DNA of 64,000 bases, taken from NCBI GenBank assembly GCA_905221605.1, contig CAJNDS010000058.1:980992-1044991 (forward strand). The letters run 5' to 3'. The translations under genes were made by a program, and so were the position numbers. This document shows positions 34,556 through 44,868 of the stretch, piece after piece (positions within the stretch are counted from its first letter, which is position 1; every line of letters starts with the position of its first letter). The notes under the pieces were generated by a model. It saw only the letters and a program-made list of their open reading frames with translations. It was not told the DNA's origin and did no database searches. This DNA is from Symbiodinium natans (taxonomy: Eukaryota; Sar; Dinophyceae; Suessiales; Symbiodiniaceae).

Positions 34556-34900
34556 ACCATGCCTAGTAAAAAAATGACCTTGCCCAGAAAAAAATGACCT
34601 TGCCCAGCAAAAAAGTGACCTTGCCCAGTAAAAAAATGACCTTGCCCAGTAAAAAAATGACCTTGCCCAGTAAAAAAATGACCTTGCCCAGCAAAAAAAT
34701 GACCTTGCCCAGTAAAAAAATGACCTTGCCCAGTAAAAGATGACCTTGCCCAGTAAAAAGATGACCTTGCCCAGTAATAGCCTTGCCCAGTAAAAAAATG
34801 ACCTTGCCCAATAAAAAAATGACCTTGCCCAATAAAAAATGACCTTGCCCAGTAAAAAATGACCTTGCCCAGTAAAAAGATGACCTTGCCCAGTAACTCC
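34556..34900. repeat. Tandem repeat, AATGACCTTGCCCAGTAAAA units
   Basis: About 16 units of 20-22 bp, unit-length variation coming from the A run. The minus-strand GQGHFFTGQGHFF ORF is a by-product. Confidence 0.9.
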
Positions 34901-35158
34901 TTAACATTTAAATTATATATGAAAGAGAGGTTTAGGGTTTCGGGTTTAGGGTTTAGGAACTCCTCTCCACCTTTGGTTCTTTTCTTGGGGAGGGCTTTTG
35001 CGCAACCGAAGTGAAGATTCAAGGGCTCAGAGGCTTAGACCTTTCAAGTTCGGGGCAGTCTGGAAATCGGGTTCAAGGGGGTGCAGGGTTTAGGGCTTAG
35101 GGCTTAGGGTCTAGGGTTTAGGGTTTAAGGTTCAGGGTTTAGGGTTCTCACCTCGCAG

Positions 35159-35310
35159 AAGCGATCTGTCAGAGGAGATGCTGTGGATGCTGTGGCGCCG
35201 GCGTCTGTGCAAATCAACGCCAAGGTGGGGAGGGGCCCTCCTTCTCGTTCCAGGGTGCGGCTCTCTTTGGCGCAGCATCTGGCTGACCCTAGGTCGATGT
35301 TTTGCTTGTG
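35159..35310 (+). CDS. Exon-like segment, unknown protein
   Basis: After CTCGCAG the frame encodes KRSVRGDAVDAVAPASVQIN then AKVGRGPPSRSR and further. Another frame is also open, so support is moderate. Confidence 0.4.
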
Positions 35311-35484
35311 GGCATGAAGCCCGAATTGTTACAAAAACGGGGATGTGCCCCTACAAGTATCTTACCGTAGCAAACGAGGAACCTTCAATCGGACCTGACA
35401 TGATGTGGTCATGTGTGTATGTGTACTACTTGGTGCCATGTGCCTAGTTAAGAGAAGCTCATGTTTCTGAAGCCTGAAGCACAG

Positions 35485-35577
35485 AATGGGTTTCGGAGAT
35501 TGAGGAAGAAGGCACAGAAGAGTTGCCCCGATTGTTGGAGGCTCCATTTCGGATACTGCGGCCTCCGACGCTCTCAG
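35485..35577 (+). CDS. Exon with canonical splice sites
   Basis: AGCACAG|AATGGG ... CTCTCAG|GTAGGG bounds 93 bp encoding WVSEIEEEGTEELPRLLEAP then FRILRPPTLS. An acidic-to-basic protein segment, family unknown. It lies just upstream of the tandem exon-module array. Confidence 0.55.
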
Positions 35578-35610
35578 GTAGGGCCCCAGCGCAGATTTGC
35601 CCTACTGTAT

Positions 35611-35662
35611 CGGGTTTAGGGTTTAGGGTTTAGGGTTTAGGGTTTAGGGTTTAGGGTTTTGC
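35611..35662. repeat. (TTTAGGG)n array
   Basis: Seven units in the intron after the exon at 35485-35577. Confidence 0.9.
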
Positions 35663-35720
35663 TGTGTTAGGGCGAACCTACATCGGTTGAGGCTTCTCTG
35701 CTCGTTGGCTGGAGCCCCTT

Positions 35721-37160
35721 GCAGGTGTCCCGAAAGCTGCCAAAGCCAAGGCAGAATCCTTGTGCAACTCACAGAAGTTGCACATGAGCAAGACGCGGAG
35801 CAAGTGCTGGAAGGCACCGCAGCCGGCTAAACCGACGACTGCGGGGCCCGCAGCTCCTGCCAGAGGAACGCCTCAGCAGACGTGTCTTGCACGTGTTGAT
35901 TGCTGGTTCTGGCTTGTTTTCTGACAAGTCCCACGTAATGCTTCTTTGCTTCTTGAACATCCCCCTTGCAGGAAATGAATTGGCGCCGAAGGCCATAAAG
36001 GTGATGCTTTGGGGGCAATTGGCTGCACCAGCTGTGCGAGGCACCACCTTCGACGCTGCAGCCTGCCGCAGGAATCCGGGCTCTGTTTTTGGGTGGGTTT
36101 CGGCCTGGCCTCGGGTGATTGGAGCGAATTTAACCCCGTTGCAGGTGTCCCGAAAGTTGACAAAGCGGACAGAGGAACGTCTCAGCCTGTGCGCGTTGCA
36201 TGCGTTGATTGCCGAGCTCTGGCCTGTGTTTTGGCTTCGAAATCATCCCCCTTGCAGGACACGAATTGGCGCCTGCCCAGAAAAAGGCCAGAGAAGTGAT
36301 GTCTTGTGGGAGTTGTTTGCACTGTTTGCACCAGCTGTGCAAGGTAGCACCTTCGGTACCACCTTCGACGCTGCCGCCTGCCACAGGAATGTGGGCTCCG
36401 TTTTGGGGTGGGTTTCGGATTCGGGTGAGTGGAAACCGCTGGAGCCCCCTGCAGGCGTCCCGAAAGCTGCCAAAGCCCAGGCCAACACTTTGGCCATTGA
36501 CAGAGCTGAGTAAGAGGCGGCCACGCGAGGGGAATTGGCAAGCAAGTGCTGGAAGGCACCATGGCCGGACAAACCGATGCCTGCAGGGCCCGCAGCTCCT
36601 GTCGGAGGAACGCCTCAACCTGCACGTGCTGCGTGCGTTGCTTGCTGGCTCGGCTTGATGTCTGGCATCTGCCTTGCAGGACATGACCCGGCACCTGCTC
36701 AGGAGAAGGCCCCAGGCATGCGGGCTCCGTTTCTTGGGTGGGGTTTCGCTTACAGGTGACTGGAGCACGTTGAGCCCCGCTGCGCTGCAGGTGTCCCGAA
36801 AGCTGTCAAAGCCAAGGCCGAATCCATTTACAACCCACAAATCGCTGAGAGAGGGAGAGGCGGGCAATGAGGGGGGTTGGCAAGCAAGTGTTTGAAGGCA
36901 CCGCAGCCGGCTAAACCGACCACTGCGGGGCCCACAGCTCCTGCCAGAGGCACACGGTGTGCATTGATTGATGACTCTGGCTTGATTTGGGGGGGGGGGG
37001 GGGGTTTTCGGGATTCCATGACAAGGGAATCCTATTCTTGGGGGACTATATAGTAGGGTCCTTTAATTTCGCAAACCCCCCCATTTCATGAAGACGAGTC
37101 CCAGTTCATGAGCTTCCTTTGCAGGACACGACCTGGCCATAAAGATTGAGGCCTCGCCAG
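35721..37160 (+). repeat. Degenerate tandem array of exon-like modules
   Basis: Three module types recur. Module A (TTGCAG|GTGTCCCGAAAGCTGCC) is at about 35721, 36141, 36451 and 36787. Module B (TTGCAG|GACACGA.TTGGCGCC) is at about 35966, 36254, 36677 and 37121. Module C (AAGTGCTGGAAGGCACCG, then an A/P/K-rich coding stretch) is at about 35800, 36541 and 36887. Modules A and B begin with acceptor-like TTGCAG, and translations are of the type VPKAAKAKA and KPTTAGPAAPARGTP. It looks like repeated exon duplication in an Ala/Lys/Pro-rich protein gene, now partly degraded. Gene identity unknown. Confidence 0.55.
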
Positions 37161-37205
37161 TGAGAAGATGGCCGGTCGAGGCTATCTCCCCACAGGCGGC
37201 TGTGT
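37128..37205 (+). CDS. Exon-like segment after module B copy 4
   Basis: After TTTGCAG the frame encodes HDLAIKIEASPVRRWPVEAI then SPQAAVFPW. Possibly the penultimate exon of the gene ending at 37460. Confidence 0.4.
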
Positions 37206-37340
37206 TTCCCTGGTTGCTACCCCAAGGCTCCTCTGTAGTACCTTTTTTGGGTAGTATACTCGAATCCCCTAGAACTAGCCCAAAAAGGAGCTACACTGGA
37301 GCCTTCAGGTAACCCAACCCCATACCCGTCCACCACCCAG

Positions 37341-37460
37341 CGGGGTACATATCTGTTCAATGAGCGGCGGGTTTTGGATTCTAGCATCAAGCGCCGGCTT
37401 GAACCAGAATCGCCGGAGCAGATCACGGAGGTGACGTGGCACATCCGTCAAGAGTTATAA
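37341..37460 (+). CDS. Terminal exon, unknown protein
   Basis: After CACCCAG, 39 residues (RGTYLFNERRVLDSSIKRRL then EPESPEQITEVTWHIRQEL) end at TAA. This is the clearest 3' end of a plus-strand gene in this part. Family not recognised. Confidence 0.55.
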   Translation, partial: RGTYLFNERRVLDSSIKRRLEPESPEQITEVTWHIRQEL

Positions 37461-37876
37461 ACTGTACCGTGTACAGGGCTATAGCAACGACATGGTATCA
37501 AGAGTAACACCTTTTTTTGTTGTCCACGATGGTTGTTGAGGCACGTAGTCGACATTGCATGTCACTCGGTTTGAGTGAGGTGAATAGCAGGTCCCCAGAC
37601 ATTGAGTTAAAGCCTCAAACGCCCCAGGCACTCACAGGGGATGGTTGCCCTCTGCTTTGCAAGGAGGATGGCGTTGTCGTGATAGAAGAAGAAATGCCAG
37701 GCAGGGGCTTGCAAGGGTTTAGGGCTTAGGGTATGTCAGGGCCTACTGCTCAATGTTAAGCTTTGTGGTGCAATGACCATTCAGCTTCCCTGAACCTTCA
37801 ACCGTGAAGTCTGCACGATCCCAAAACCCCCAACCCTAAACCCAAGCAGATCACATGCACAGTTCTTCCTTGGCAG

Positions 37877-37917
37877 ATGCAGCTGCAGACAGCGGATCAC
37901 AACCTGGAGTTGCACAG
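37877..37917 (+). CDS. 41-bp micro-exon candidate
   Basis: CTTGGCAG|ATGCAG ... GCACAG|GTTGGG encodes MQLQTADHNLELHR. Good splice consensus at both ends. Confidence 0.4.
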
Positions 37918-39687
37918 GTTGGGCTGTGGTGCCTGGGGGGTTCGGGTTTTCGGGTTTTCGGGTTTAGCTCGGTTGGGAAGAGCCATCGATTCGCAGGTTA
38001 AAGAGGTTCACAGATGATTCTTCCCACGTCGTACGATAGCAGCCTTAAGAATTTTAGAATGGGGCATAGGGTTCTTGCGGTGGGGGGGGGGGGGGGGGGG
38101 GGGTATTTTAGTGTTGTTTTTTGGAGGCCATCACCCCTTGTTTTGGAGTACCTTTTGTCCTGTGACCTGTGTAGGTGAACCACATGAACCCTAACCCCAA
38201 ATCCTCAAGCTCTTAAAGCTCCTAAGCCATCAAAGCCCTTAAAACCCTTAAAGGCCCCCAAACCCTCAAAACCCTCAACCCCGTAAGCCCTTAAACACCC
38301 CTAGACCCTCAAAACCCGAAACCCTCTAAACCCTTAACCCCTCAAACCCTTACAACCCTTTCAACCCCAAACCCTTAAAACCCTTAACCCTTAATTAGCA
38401 CTTGTCCAGGCCAGTGGGGATGGGCCTCCGGCGGCTCTGACGACAGGACCCCCAGGGATGCCAGGATAGGTTAGGGTTCAGGGTTCAGGGTTCAGGGTTC
38501 AGGGTTCAGGGTCTAGGGTCTAGGGTCTAGGGTTTAGGGTTTAGGGTTTAGGGTTTAGGGCAAGAACACCAAACCCTCGGGGCTGACCTGGTGTGACAGT
38601 CACCCGAACCGTGTGGTAGACTCGGCATGCAGTCCTCTCGATACATACCCTTAGCAGCATCGTAACGTCGAGAAAATCCACTAGAATGCCTACTCCAAAG
38701 CCCAATTTGGGGATGTCCCCCCTTGTACTTAGAGTCCTGAATAATTTGCCCCCTACTAAGGACTGAAACCCTAAACCTTAAACCCTAAACCGTAAACCCT
38801 AAGCCCTAAACCCTAAGCCCTAAACCCTAAACCCTAAGCCCTAAGCCCTAAACCCTAAACCCTAAACCCTGAACCAGACGGAGGGTGCTTTCTCACAGGA
38901 CACCAAGATGCGCAGAATAGCATGGGCTCGTCGAAGCCCTCGGTATCGCCCTCAGTGCACAGAAGATGCGCGGTTCAAGCATTTAATTTAGGGTCAAATT
39001 TAGGGTTTAGGGTCTAGGGTTTAGAGTTTAGGGTTTAGGGTTTAGGGTTTAGGGTTTAGGGATCCCCGATCCCCGAAACCCATGGCGCGAAACCACCGCC
39101 AAACCACCGCCAAACCACCGCCAAACCACCCTCAAACCACCGCCAAACCACCCCCAAACCACCCCCAAACCACCCCCAAACCACCCCCAAACCACCCCCA
39201 AACGTTCAGGGTCCCAAATTGTTTAGGATCTAGGGTTTATAGGGTTTAGGGTTTTGTTTAGGGTTTAGGATTTAGGGGTTTTTTGGGTTATGGTTTAGGG
39301 TTTATAGGGTTTAGGGTTTAGGAACTGTTCAAGCGACATGGTTTCACTCCTGGCTGTTTTTTTCGTTTAGGGTTGAGGGTCAGGGAAGCAGGAATCGTTG
39401 CACATGTTTGCGTTGCAGCCTGATTTGCGAAGTTGCGTTTGGGGCTCTTGCCGCTGAGACAAACCTTGAACCCGCCCTGACCTACATGGAGGTTTCCCAA
39501 TCATTGCGGGTCCTCATAAGGGAGCCCTACTAGGTTGGGGGGGGGGGGTTATGAACCTTCAACTCTCAGCTCTAAACCCCTAAACCCTAAACCCTAAACC
39601 CTAAACCCTAAACCCTAAACCCTAAACCCTAAACCCTAAACCCTAAACCCTAAACCCTACTAAAAGTGGTACCCCTCATTTTATCGG
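37918..39687. other. Arrays, homopolymer and 11-bp tandem repeat
   Basis: Holds a 22-24 base G run (about 38082), CCCTAAA/CCTTAAA-like degenerate tracts (38170-38400, 38766-38876), TTTAGGG arrays (38469-38562, 38988-39064), an 11-bp CAAACCACCNC tandem repeat (39090-39205) and a (CCCTAAA)n array (39576-39660). A weak exon-like frame follows TCTCACAG at 38898 (DTKMRRIAWARRSPRY). Confidence 0.6.
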
Positions 39688-39761
39688 AAACTCCTCAAGC
39701 CCTTCTGGCCAGCTGAGGATCCCGGCAGCCATTCCCTGGCACGGACCGGGGACGAGGCCTG
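39688..39761 (+). CDS. Exon-like segment between inverted telomere-type arrays
   Basis: It encodes KLLKPFWPAEDPGSHSLART then GDEA. (CCCTAAA)n lies upstream (39576-39660) and (TTTAGGG)n immediately downstream (39760-39840). Family unknown. Confidence 0.45.
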
Positions 39762-39840
39762 TTTAGGGTTTAGGGTTTAGGGTTTAGGGTTTAGGGTTTA
39801 GGGTTTAGGGTTTAGGGTTTAGGGTTTAGGGTTTAGGGCT
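39760..39840. repeat. (TTTAGGG)n array
   Basis: Eleven units directly following an exon-like segment. Confidence 0.95.
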
Positions 39841-40525
39841 GTTGAATCCCCGTCGTCTAAACTCTTAGCCCTTCAGGGTCTTTTCGGGTTGTTTCTGGGT
39901 TTTTGTTTGGGTTGATGGGGTTTACAGGGTTTAGAAGGTTTCAAGGTTTTCTAGGCAATATAGGGTTTAGGGTCTACGGGCAGGAGAAGAAACCGTCTCC
40001 CTTCTTTAAATGGTTCAAAGGACCCTGCTGACCCTCAGCCTGCTGCAGAAGGTATCAGGTTGACCGGGGTTCAAAGTCCGGCCTTTCATACAAATAGCTG
40101 AATAACTACCAAGATCATCCGCTTTTAGCCCCCAATCCAAAGCATAGTATACACCTACCTAGGAGACACCAACATGGCATGCCATATCGTCGTGCGAGCA
40201 TACACATCACGCTTGTCTCACCTTCATCGCACAGGCTGGTGCCCGCATGACCTAAGCTGGGTAGGCATTTGGGATATTGTGTGTTTCCTGAAGACTTCCT
40301 GTGTTGGGTTATCTTGGGTTTAAGAGGATGACATGTCGTAATGCTTTTCTGAGGGTTTGAAGGCCCAACGTTCTTACATCATCGGCGCACCTGGACACAT
40401 GCTGCCACCCCGACACCACTGAGTGGTGGCCCCGACCCCCCTGCACATTGTGGTGTACGTATCAAAGGATGAAACCCACCATGAACCCTAAACCCTCAAC
40501 CCTCAACCCTAAACCCTAAACTCCC

Positions 40526-40608
40526 CGGGAGGTGTACATTCCGAGCCACGCGGAATTCAAGGCTGCGACACGTACCGTGCTCGGACTTGCCCAGCTTCAA
40601 CAGTTTCG
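40526..40608 (+). CDS. Exon-like segment, unknown protein
   Basis: It encodes REVYIPSHAEFKAATRTVLG then LAQLQQFR, preceded by CCCTAAA units and followed by TTTGGGG/TTAGGG sequence. Confidence 0.45.
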
Positions 40609-42060
40609 GGTTTGGGGTCTTAGGGCTTACAGGGTTTCAGTACGGTTTATGGGCTATTATAGGTCTTTTTGGATATTGTAGTGTTTGTAGGCTACTATAG
40701 GGTTTGTAGGCTATGATAGGGTATTTATAGGGTTTAGCGTTTATAGGGTTTAGGGGTTCAGGGTTCCAGAGGTTCTTGGGGTTTTGGTGCCTTAATTTCA
40801 GAGTTGAGTTTTGAGGCGTCGGGTTTAGGGCTGCTCATTGTAGGGGGTTGTCTAGATTTAGGTCTCGTTCAGTTATATGAACTTTTATCCTGGTGGTTCT
40901 AGGGGGACCTTGGTGTCCTCATCCCACATCATTAAGTTTCAAGTTTCTGGCACCTTTACGGGTACGGAGGCTTGTCTTAAGAACCCAAAACCTACTTGCT
41001 TATAGGTTGTTGATCTACAGCCCCGGGAATACTCTGTAACCTGCAGAAAACAATGTAGCAGTGCTGAAGGGCTTCGGCTGGGGGGGTACGGGGCGGTGCA
41101 TCTGACGTTGGTTGCCTCAATGCCCCCAGATTTTAAACGCAGCTTGGGGTTTTCAGCTTTCGGGGTTTAGGGGTACTCTAATGCCTATTAAGGACTGTTA
41201 GTATAAGGGGGAACATCCCAAGTTATGAATCCTGACTCAAGTCCCTTCCATTAAGTCGAGGCCTGATTCCAGGCGGCAACCCGAAACCCCGGCAGTCAGA
41301 CTGGTGAGGGTTTGGCTTGGCTCGCGGTTTAGGGTTGGGGTTTAGGGATCTAGGGGTTTATGGGTTTTTAGGGATTTAGGATTTAGGGTTTGGGGATTTC
41401 GGATGAGGGTTTACCTAAGGTTTATGGTTCAAGGTTCAGCTCTGCTTGGTCAAGGTGGAGCGCGCAAGACACCGCGCTCTGAGGCCAGGAAGTGCCATGG
41501 GCCCAGTCTTCTTAGGGATGTAATAAAGAGGTCGGAATTTACTCCCTTATGGTCTCTTTATAACTATATAATCCCCGAAAGGTCGGATATATTACTAGTC
41601 GTATTCCCTTATGGTCCCTTTAAAACTATACAATTAAGAATCCCCAAAACCCTATTCTAGGCCCCTACATTATCCATCCCGGCCCGCTCTACCACCGCGA
41701 GGGTGCAGAGTAGGCTTTTGTTGAGGAACTTCAAGTGGGCCGCCATAGTAGGAGAGGGCTTAAGTCCAGTGACCATGGTAAGGGAAAGCCGCATTTTTGC
41801 TGTAGATCCATGTTGATTATGGCAGCTTGTTACAAGTTCCTTGGCAGGAACCCGGGTTAGGCACAATGGGGCTTCGAGAGTTTCTTACGTTAAACATACT
41901 GTGCTTCCTTGCGGTCGCATAGTCGGCATGATCAGAAGCGCCGTGAAAGACGCGATTACAACGCCAACCTACCGCTTGTTGCGAACACCGGAGAAATGTC
42001 CTGGCAATGGTGAGGCAGTTGCTTTGCTTAAGGAGAACATATTTCCCCAATACTAAATAT
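40609..42060. other. Non-coding, contains homologue of the LINE target site
   Basis: Degenerate heptamer-like stretches; one dispersed repeat copy (41188-41230). About 41583-41640 resembles the unoccupied LINE target. No gene supported. Confidence 0.5.
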
Positions 42061-42074
42061 TGGACGGGGAGGCA

Positions 42075-42078
42075 CCAC

Positions 42079-42125
<47 letters not shown>

Positions 42126-42335
42126 CGAAGATAGAGAGAGACGAAGATAGAGACAGAGGTAGAGGTTCAGGTAGAGATAGAGATAGAGATAGCGCGAGAG
42201 AGACAGAGAGAGCGAGAGAGAGAGACAGAGAGAGAGCAAGAGACCCACTTGACCGTCGCGGCCAGAAGAAGAATAAGAGAACATACAGAGAGAGAGAGAG
42301 AGGGAGAGAGAGTGTCTGTGTGTGTGTGCGCGGGT
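42075..42335. repeat. (GA)n/GAGACA simple repeat
   Basis: GA-rich microsatellite with a short unique interruption at about 42240-42280. The minus-strand SLSLSL ORF is an artefact. Confidence 0.9.
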
Positions 42336-42916
42336 GCGCATGCGTTTGTGAGAGTATGCTTCCGTTTCTGGTTCCCGCTGTGCTAGAGATTGAGTCTTGG
42401 AGAGCTGCAGGATCGAGTTAAGCTCCCCAAATCCTTCAAATTGGGCTTCTCGGAAAGCCTCCCAAGCCACACCTGAAACATCCAGAATATCTCTTTTTGA
42501 GGGCATGAGATGGTCTTTCTTGGAGGCCCTGTGGTACCCTTTTTCCTCTCTTTTCGTTCCAAGGTTCCCTTTGAAAGTAGCCACCCCAAAAAGCGGGGGA
42601 ACCCTTCATGGTTACTGGGCTTACTGGGCTAGAAAAAGCTTATTGCAAGATCCTAACCAGACAGGTCCACCCCACCCCTTCCCTCCCCGCGACAAAGGAG
42701 CTTCAACTCGGGGGTGCGGGCAGACATCCCTCATCCCCTGTAAGCCCCCAACCCCGCAACTGCAAACCCTACGGCCCCAAAACCCTAAACCCTAAAACCC
42801 TAAAACGTAAACCCTGATCCCTAAACCCTGAACCCCAAACCCCAGAACCCTAAACGCAAAACCCTAAACCCTAAATCCTAGCCCTAAACCCGAAACCCTG
42901 AACCAGAGTAAACCCT

Positions 42917-43000
42917 GAGCAGCTTGACGGCATCACAGGCTTGGATCCCGGCAGCGAGGTCGATGAGACCATCGAGCAGCTACAGGCCTGCCTGGCTGGG
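42917..43000 (+). CDS. Exon-like segment, unknown protein
   Basis: It encodes EQLDGITGLDPGSEVDETIE then QLQACLAG between a CCCTAAA-like tract and a TTTGGGG/TTTAGGG array. Helical, acidic. Confidence 0.45.
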
Positions 43001-44049
43001 GTTTGGGGCTTGGGGCTTGGGGTTTGGGGTTTAGGGTTTAGGTTTTTGGGTTTGGGGTTTGGGGTTTGGGGTTTAGGCTTTAGGGTTTAGGGTTTCGGGT
43101 TTAGGGTTTGGGGTTTGGGGTTTGGGGTTTAGGGTTGGTTTTCTGGGGCGTACCTAGACGCCTCCAACTGCAGGCGCGACAGCTTCAGAGACAAGAGTGC
43201 TTGAGATCTCCCAGAAACTACATTGGTTCCAGCAGAGACACTTAAGTTGAAGGCAGAACCCTCGAACTACATCCTTTAGTTTGAAAGTCCAGAAACACAC
43301 AAATGCAACCATATGCCAAGAAAGACAACGAGCGCGTACGCTTCGGTGGGGCAATTTGCTAACAGGGGTCTTAAATGCTGGATGTGGACGCCTAAAATTA
43401 GGGACTTTCAAGTACTGGGGTGCGCACAATGAGGTGAAGAGTTCAAATGGCTTAAGGCAGCAGGGTCCAAAGGTGTGTGTTGAGTTGTTCTTTCTTTTGG
43501 GGCGACCCTAAACCCAAAACCCTTCATCCTCTCACTCGCCATTTCCTCTAGACGTGCAAGAATCTCCGTGTAGGCTTGTGGGTGTAGGATGCATGTATCA
43601 TGTGGAATGCCAGATGATCAGCGAATATCTGGCGATGAAGCCAAGCTGAGCGCGCTGCGCGCGCGCTGGGCCCGCCGGACCTCTAAGGGGTAAACCCTAA
43701 ACCCTAAACCCTAAACCCTAAACCCTAAATACAGCACATCGGGGTCCTCAAGGGGTGATACAGCATAGGTTTCTTTCTGCGGCCCATTGTAGACCATAAG
43801 CTATAAACCCCTGAGCTTCGGGGCTTAGTTTAAGCTTTCAAAGCCACTGGTGAGACAGGGTGAGACAGAGCTGATGCTGCCAGATCCTGCATGACCCAGC
43901 ATCCATTCATGAGCACATGTTTAGATCTGCCTCCTATGCGGATGTCAAAAAAGTAGCTGTGAAGCAAGAAGTGATCCGTACATATGTACATGGACATATT
44001 TATTAAGCCCCCCCCCCTCCCAACCCTTGCATGGACCGATCGTTACAGA
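43001..44049. other. Array and non-coding sequence
   Basis: TTTGGGG/TTTAGGG array (43001-43135), short ORFs on both strands without pattern, and a (CCCTAAA)n array at 43689-43730. Confidence 0.5.
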
Positions 44050-44120
44050 ATGCTCGGGTCGCGCAGGGTCGCAGCATCCACGCTGCACTCATCGGGGAAG
44101 CTGCATTTTTCTCGATGCAG
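44050..44120 (+). CDS. Exon-like segment, unknown protein
   Basis: It encodes NARVAQGRSIHAALIGEAAF then FSMQ, ending GATGCAG|GGGTTTAG. Family unknown. Confidence 0.35.
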
Positions 44121-44250
44121 GGGTTTAGTGCACTCTGCCAAGGGCCCTGCCACTCGGATCATAGCCAACCTCGGCCATACAACATAAACGAATCCTGAAC
44201 CGGCTGCTACATCCCGGACTCGAGATACATTTTGTCGTTGTTGGTGGGGG

Positions 44251-44868
44251 GACCCTAAACCCTAAACCCTAAACCCTAAACCCTAAACCCTAAACCCTAA
44301 ACCCTAAACCCTAAACCCTAAACCCTAAACCCTAAACCCTAAACCTGGGCCTCCTGGGGTTCATCTGCGCTGGCTTTCTATGTCACTTTCCGACGAGTTA
44401 CGAGACTTTGGCAAGTTAGATGCTGCTCAATGTTGAAATTTCTATAGCTCATATCGTAAAGCAGAAATCGCACCTAGTTGTAGTTCTAGTCGTTGTCGCA
44501 GTTCAGAAACATGATTTGCCCTTTGGTCCGCGAGAAAGCCGCTGGACGCTAGTGGCCTTCTCCGAAGATAGTGCCCCTGATCGCCTAGACCCTCAGACCC
44601 TTCACTTAGGCATACCTGGGAACATTGAATTTCATATTTTTTGGGTACTATAATTCCTAAGAAACAGTTGAAAAATAAATTTTTGCTGGGGTTCCAAGTT
44701 CAGTACAGTTCACCCAAAACCCTACACTCTCCGCACCAGAGCAAAAGGAAATCCGCGCTCACTTAGAGGTCCCCGATTAGGGTTTAGGGTTTAGGGTTTA
44801 GGGTTTAGGGTTTAGGGTTTAGGGTTTAGGGTTTAGGGTTTAGGGTTTAGGGTTTAGGGTTTAGGGAT
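44251..44868. repeat. Inverted pair of telomere-type arrays
   Basis: About 13 units of CCCTAAA at 44251-44346 and about 13 of TTTAGGG at 44776-44868, with 430 bp between. The segment just after the first array reads LGLLGFICAGFLCHF, a possible membrane exon. Confidence 0.85.

Noticed and set aside
34316-34900. CRISPR-like array
   Set aside because: Simple head-to-tail tandem repeats without unique spacers; eukaryotic context.
34534-35022. 162-codon ORF with GQGHFF repeats
   Set aside because: Translation of a 20-22 bp tandem repeat.
17922-39840. Telomere or chromosome end
   Set aside because: Arrays are short, occur in both orientations and have unique sequence on both sides, so they are interstitial.
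41817-42584. 255-codon minus ORF rich in SLSLSL
   Set aside because: Translation of a GA microsatellite.
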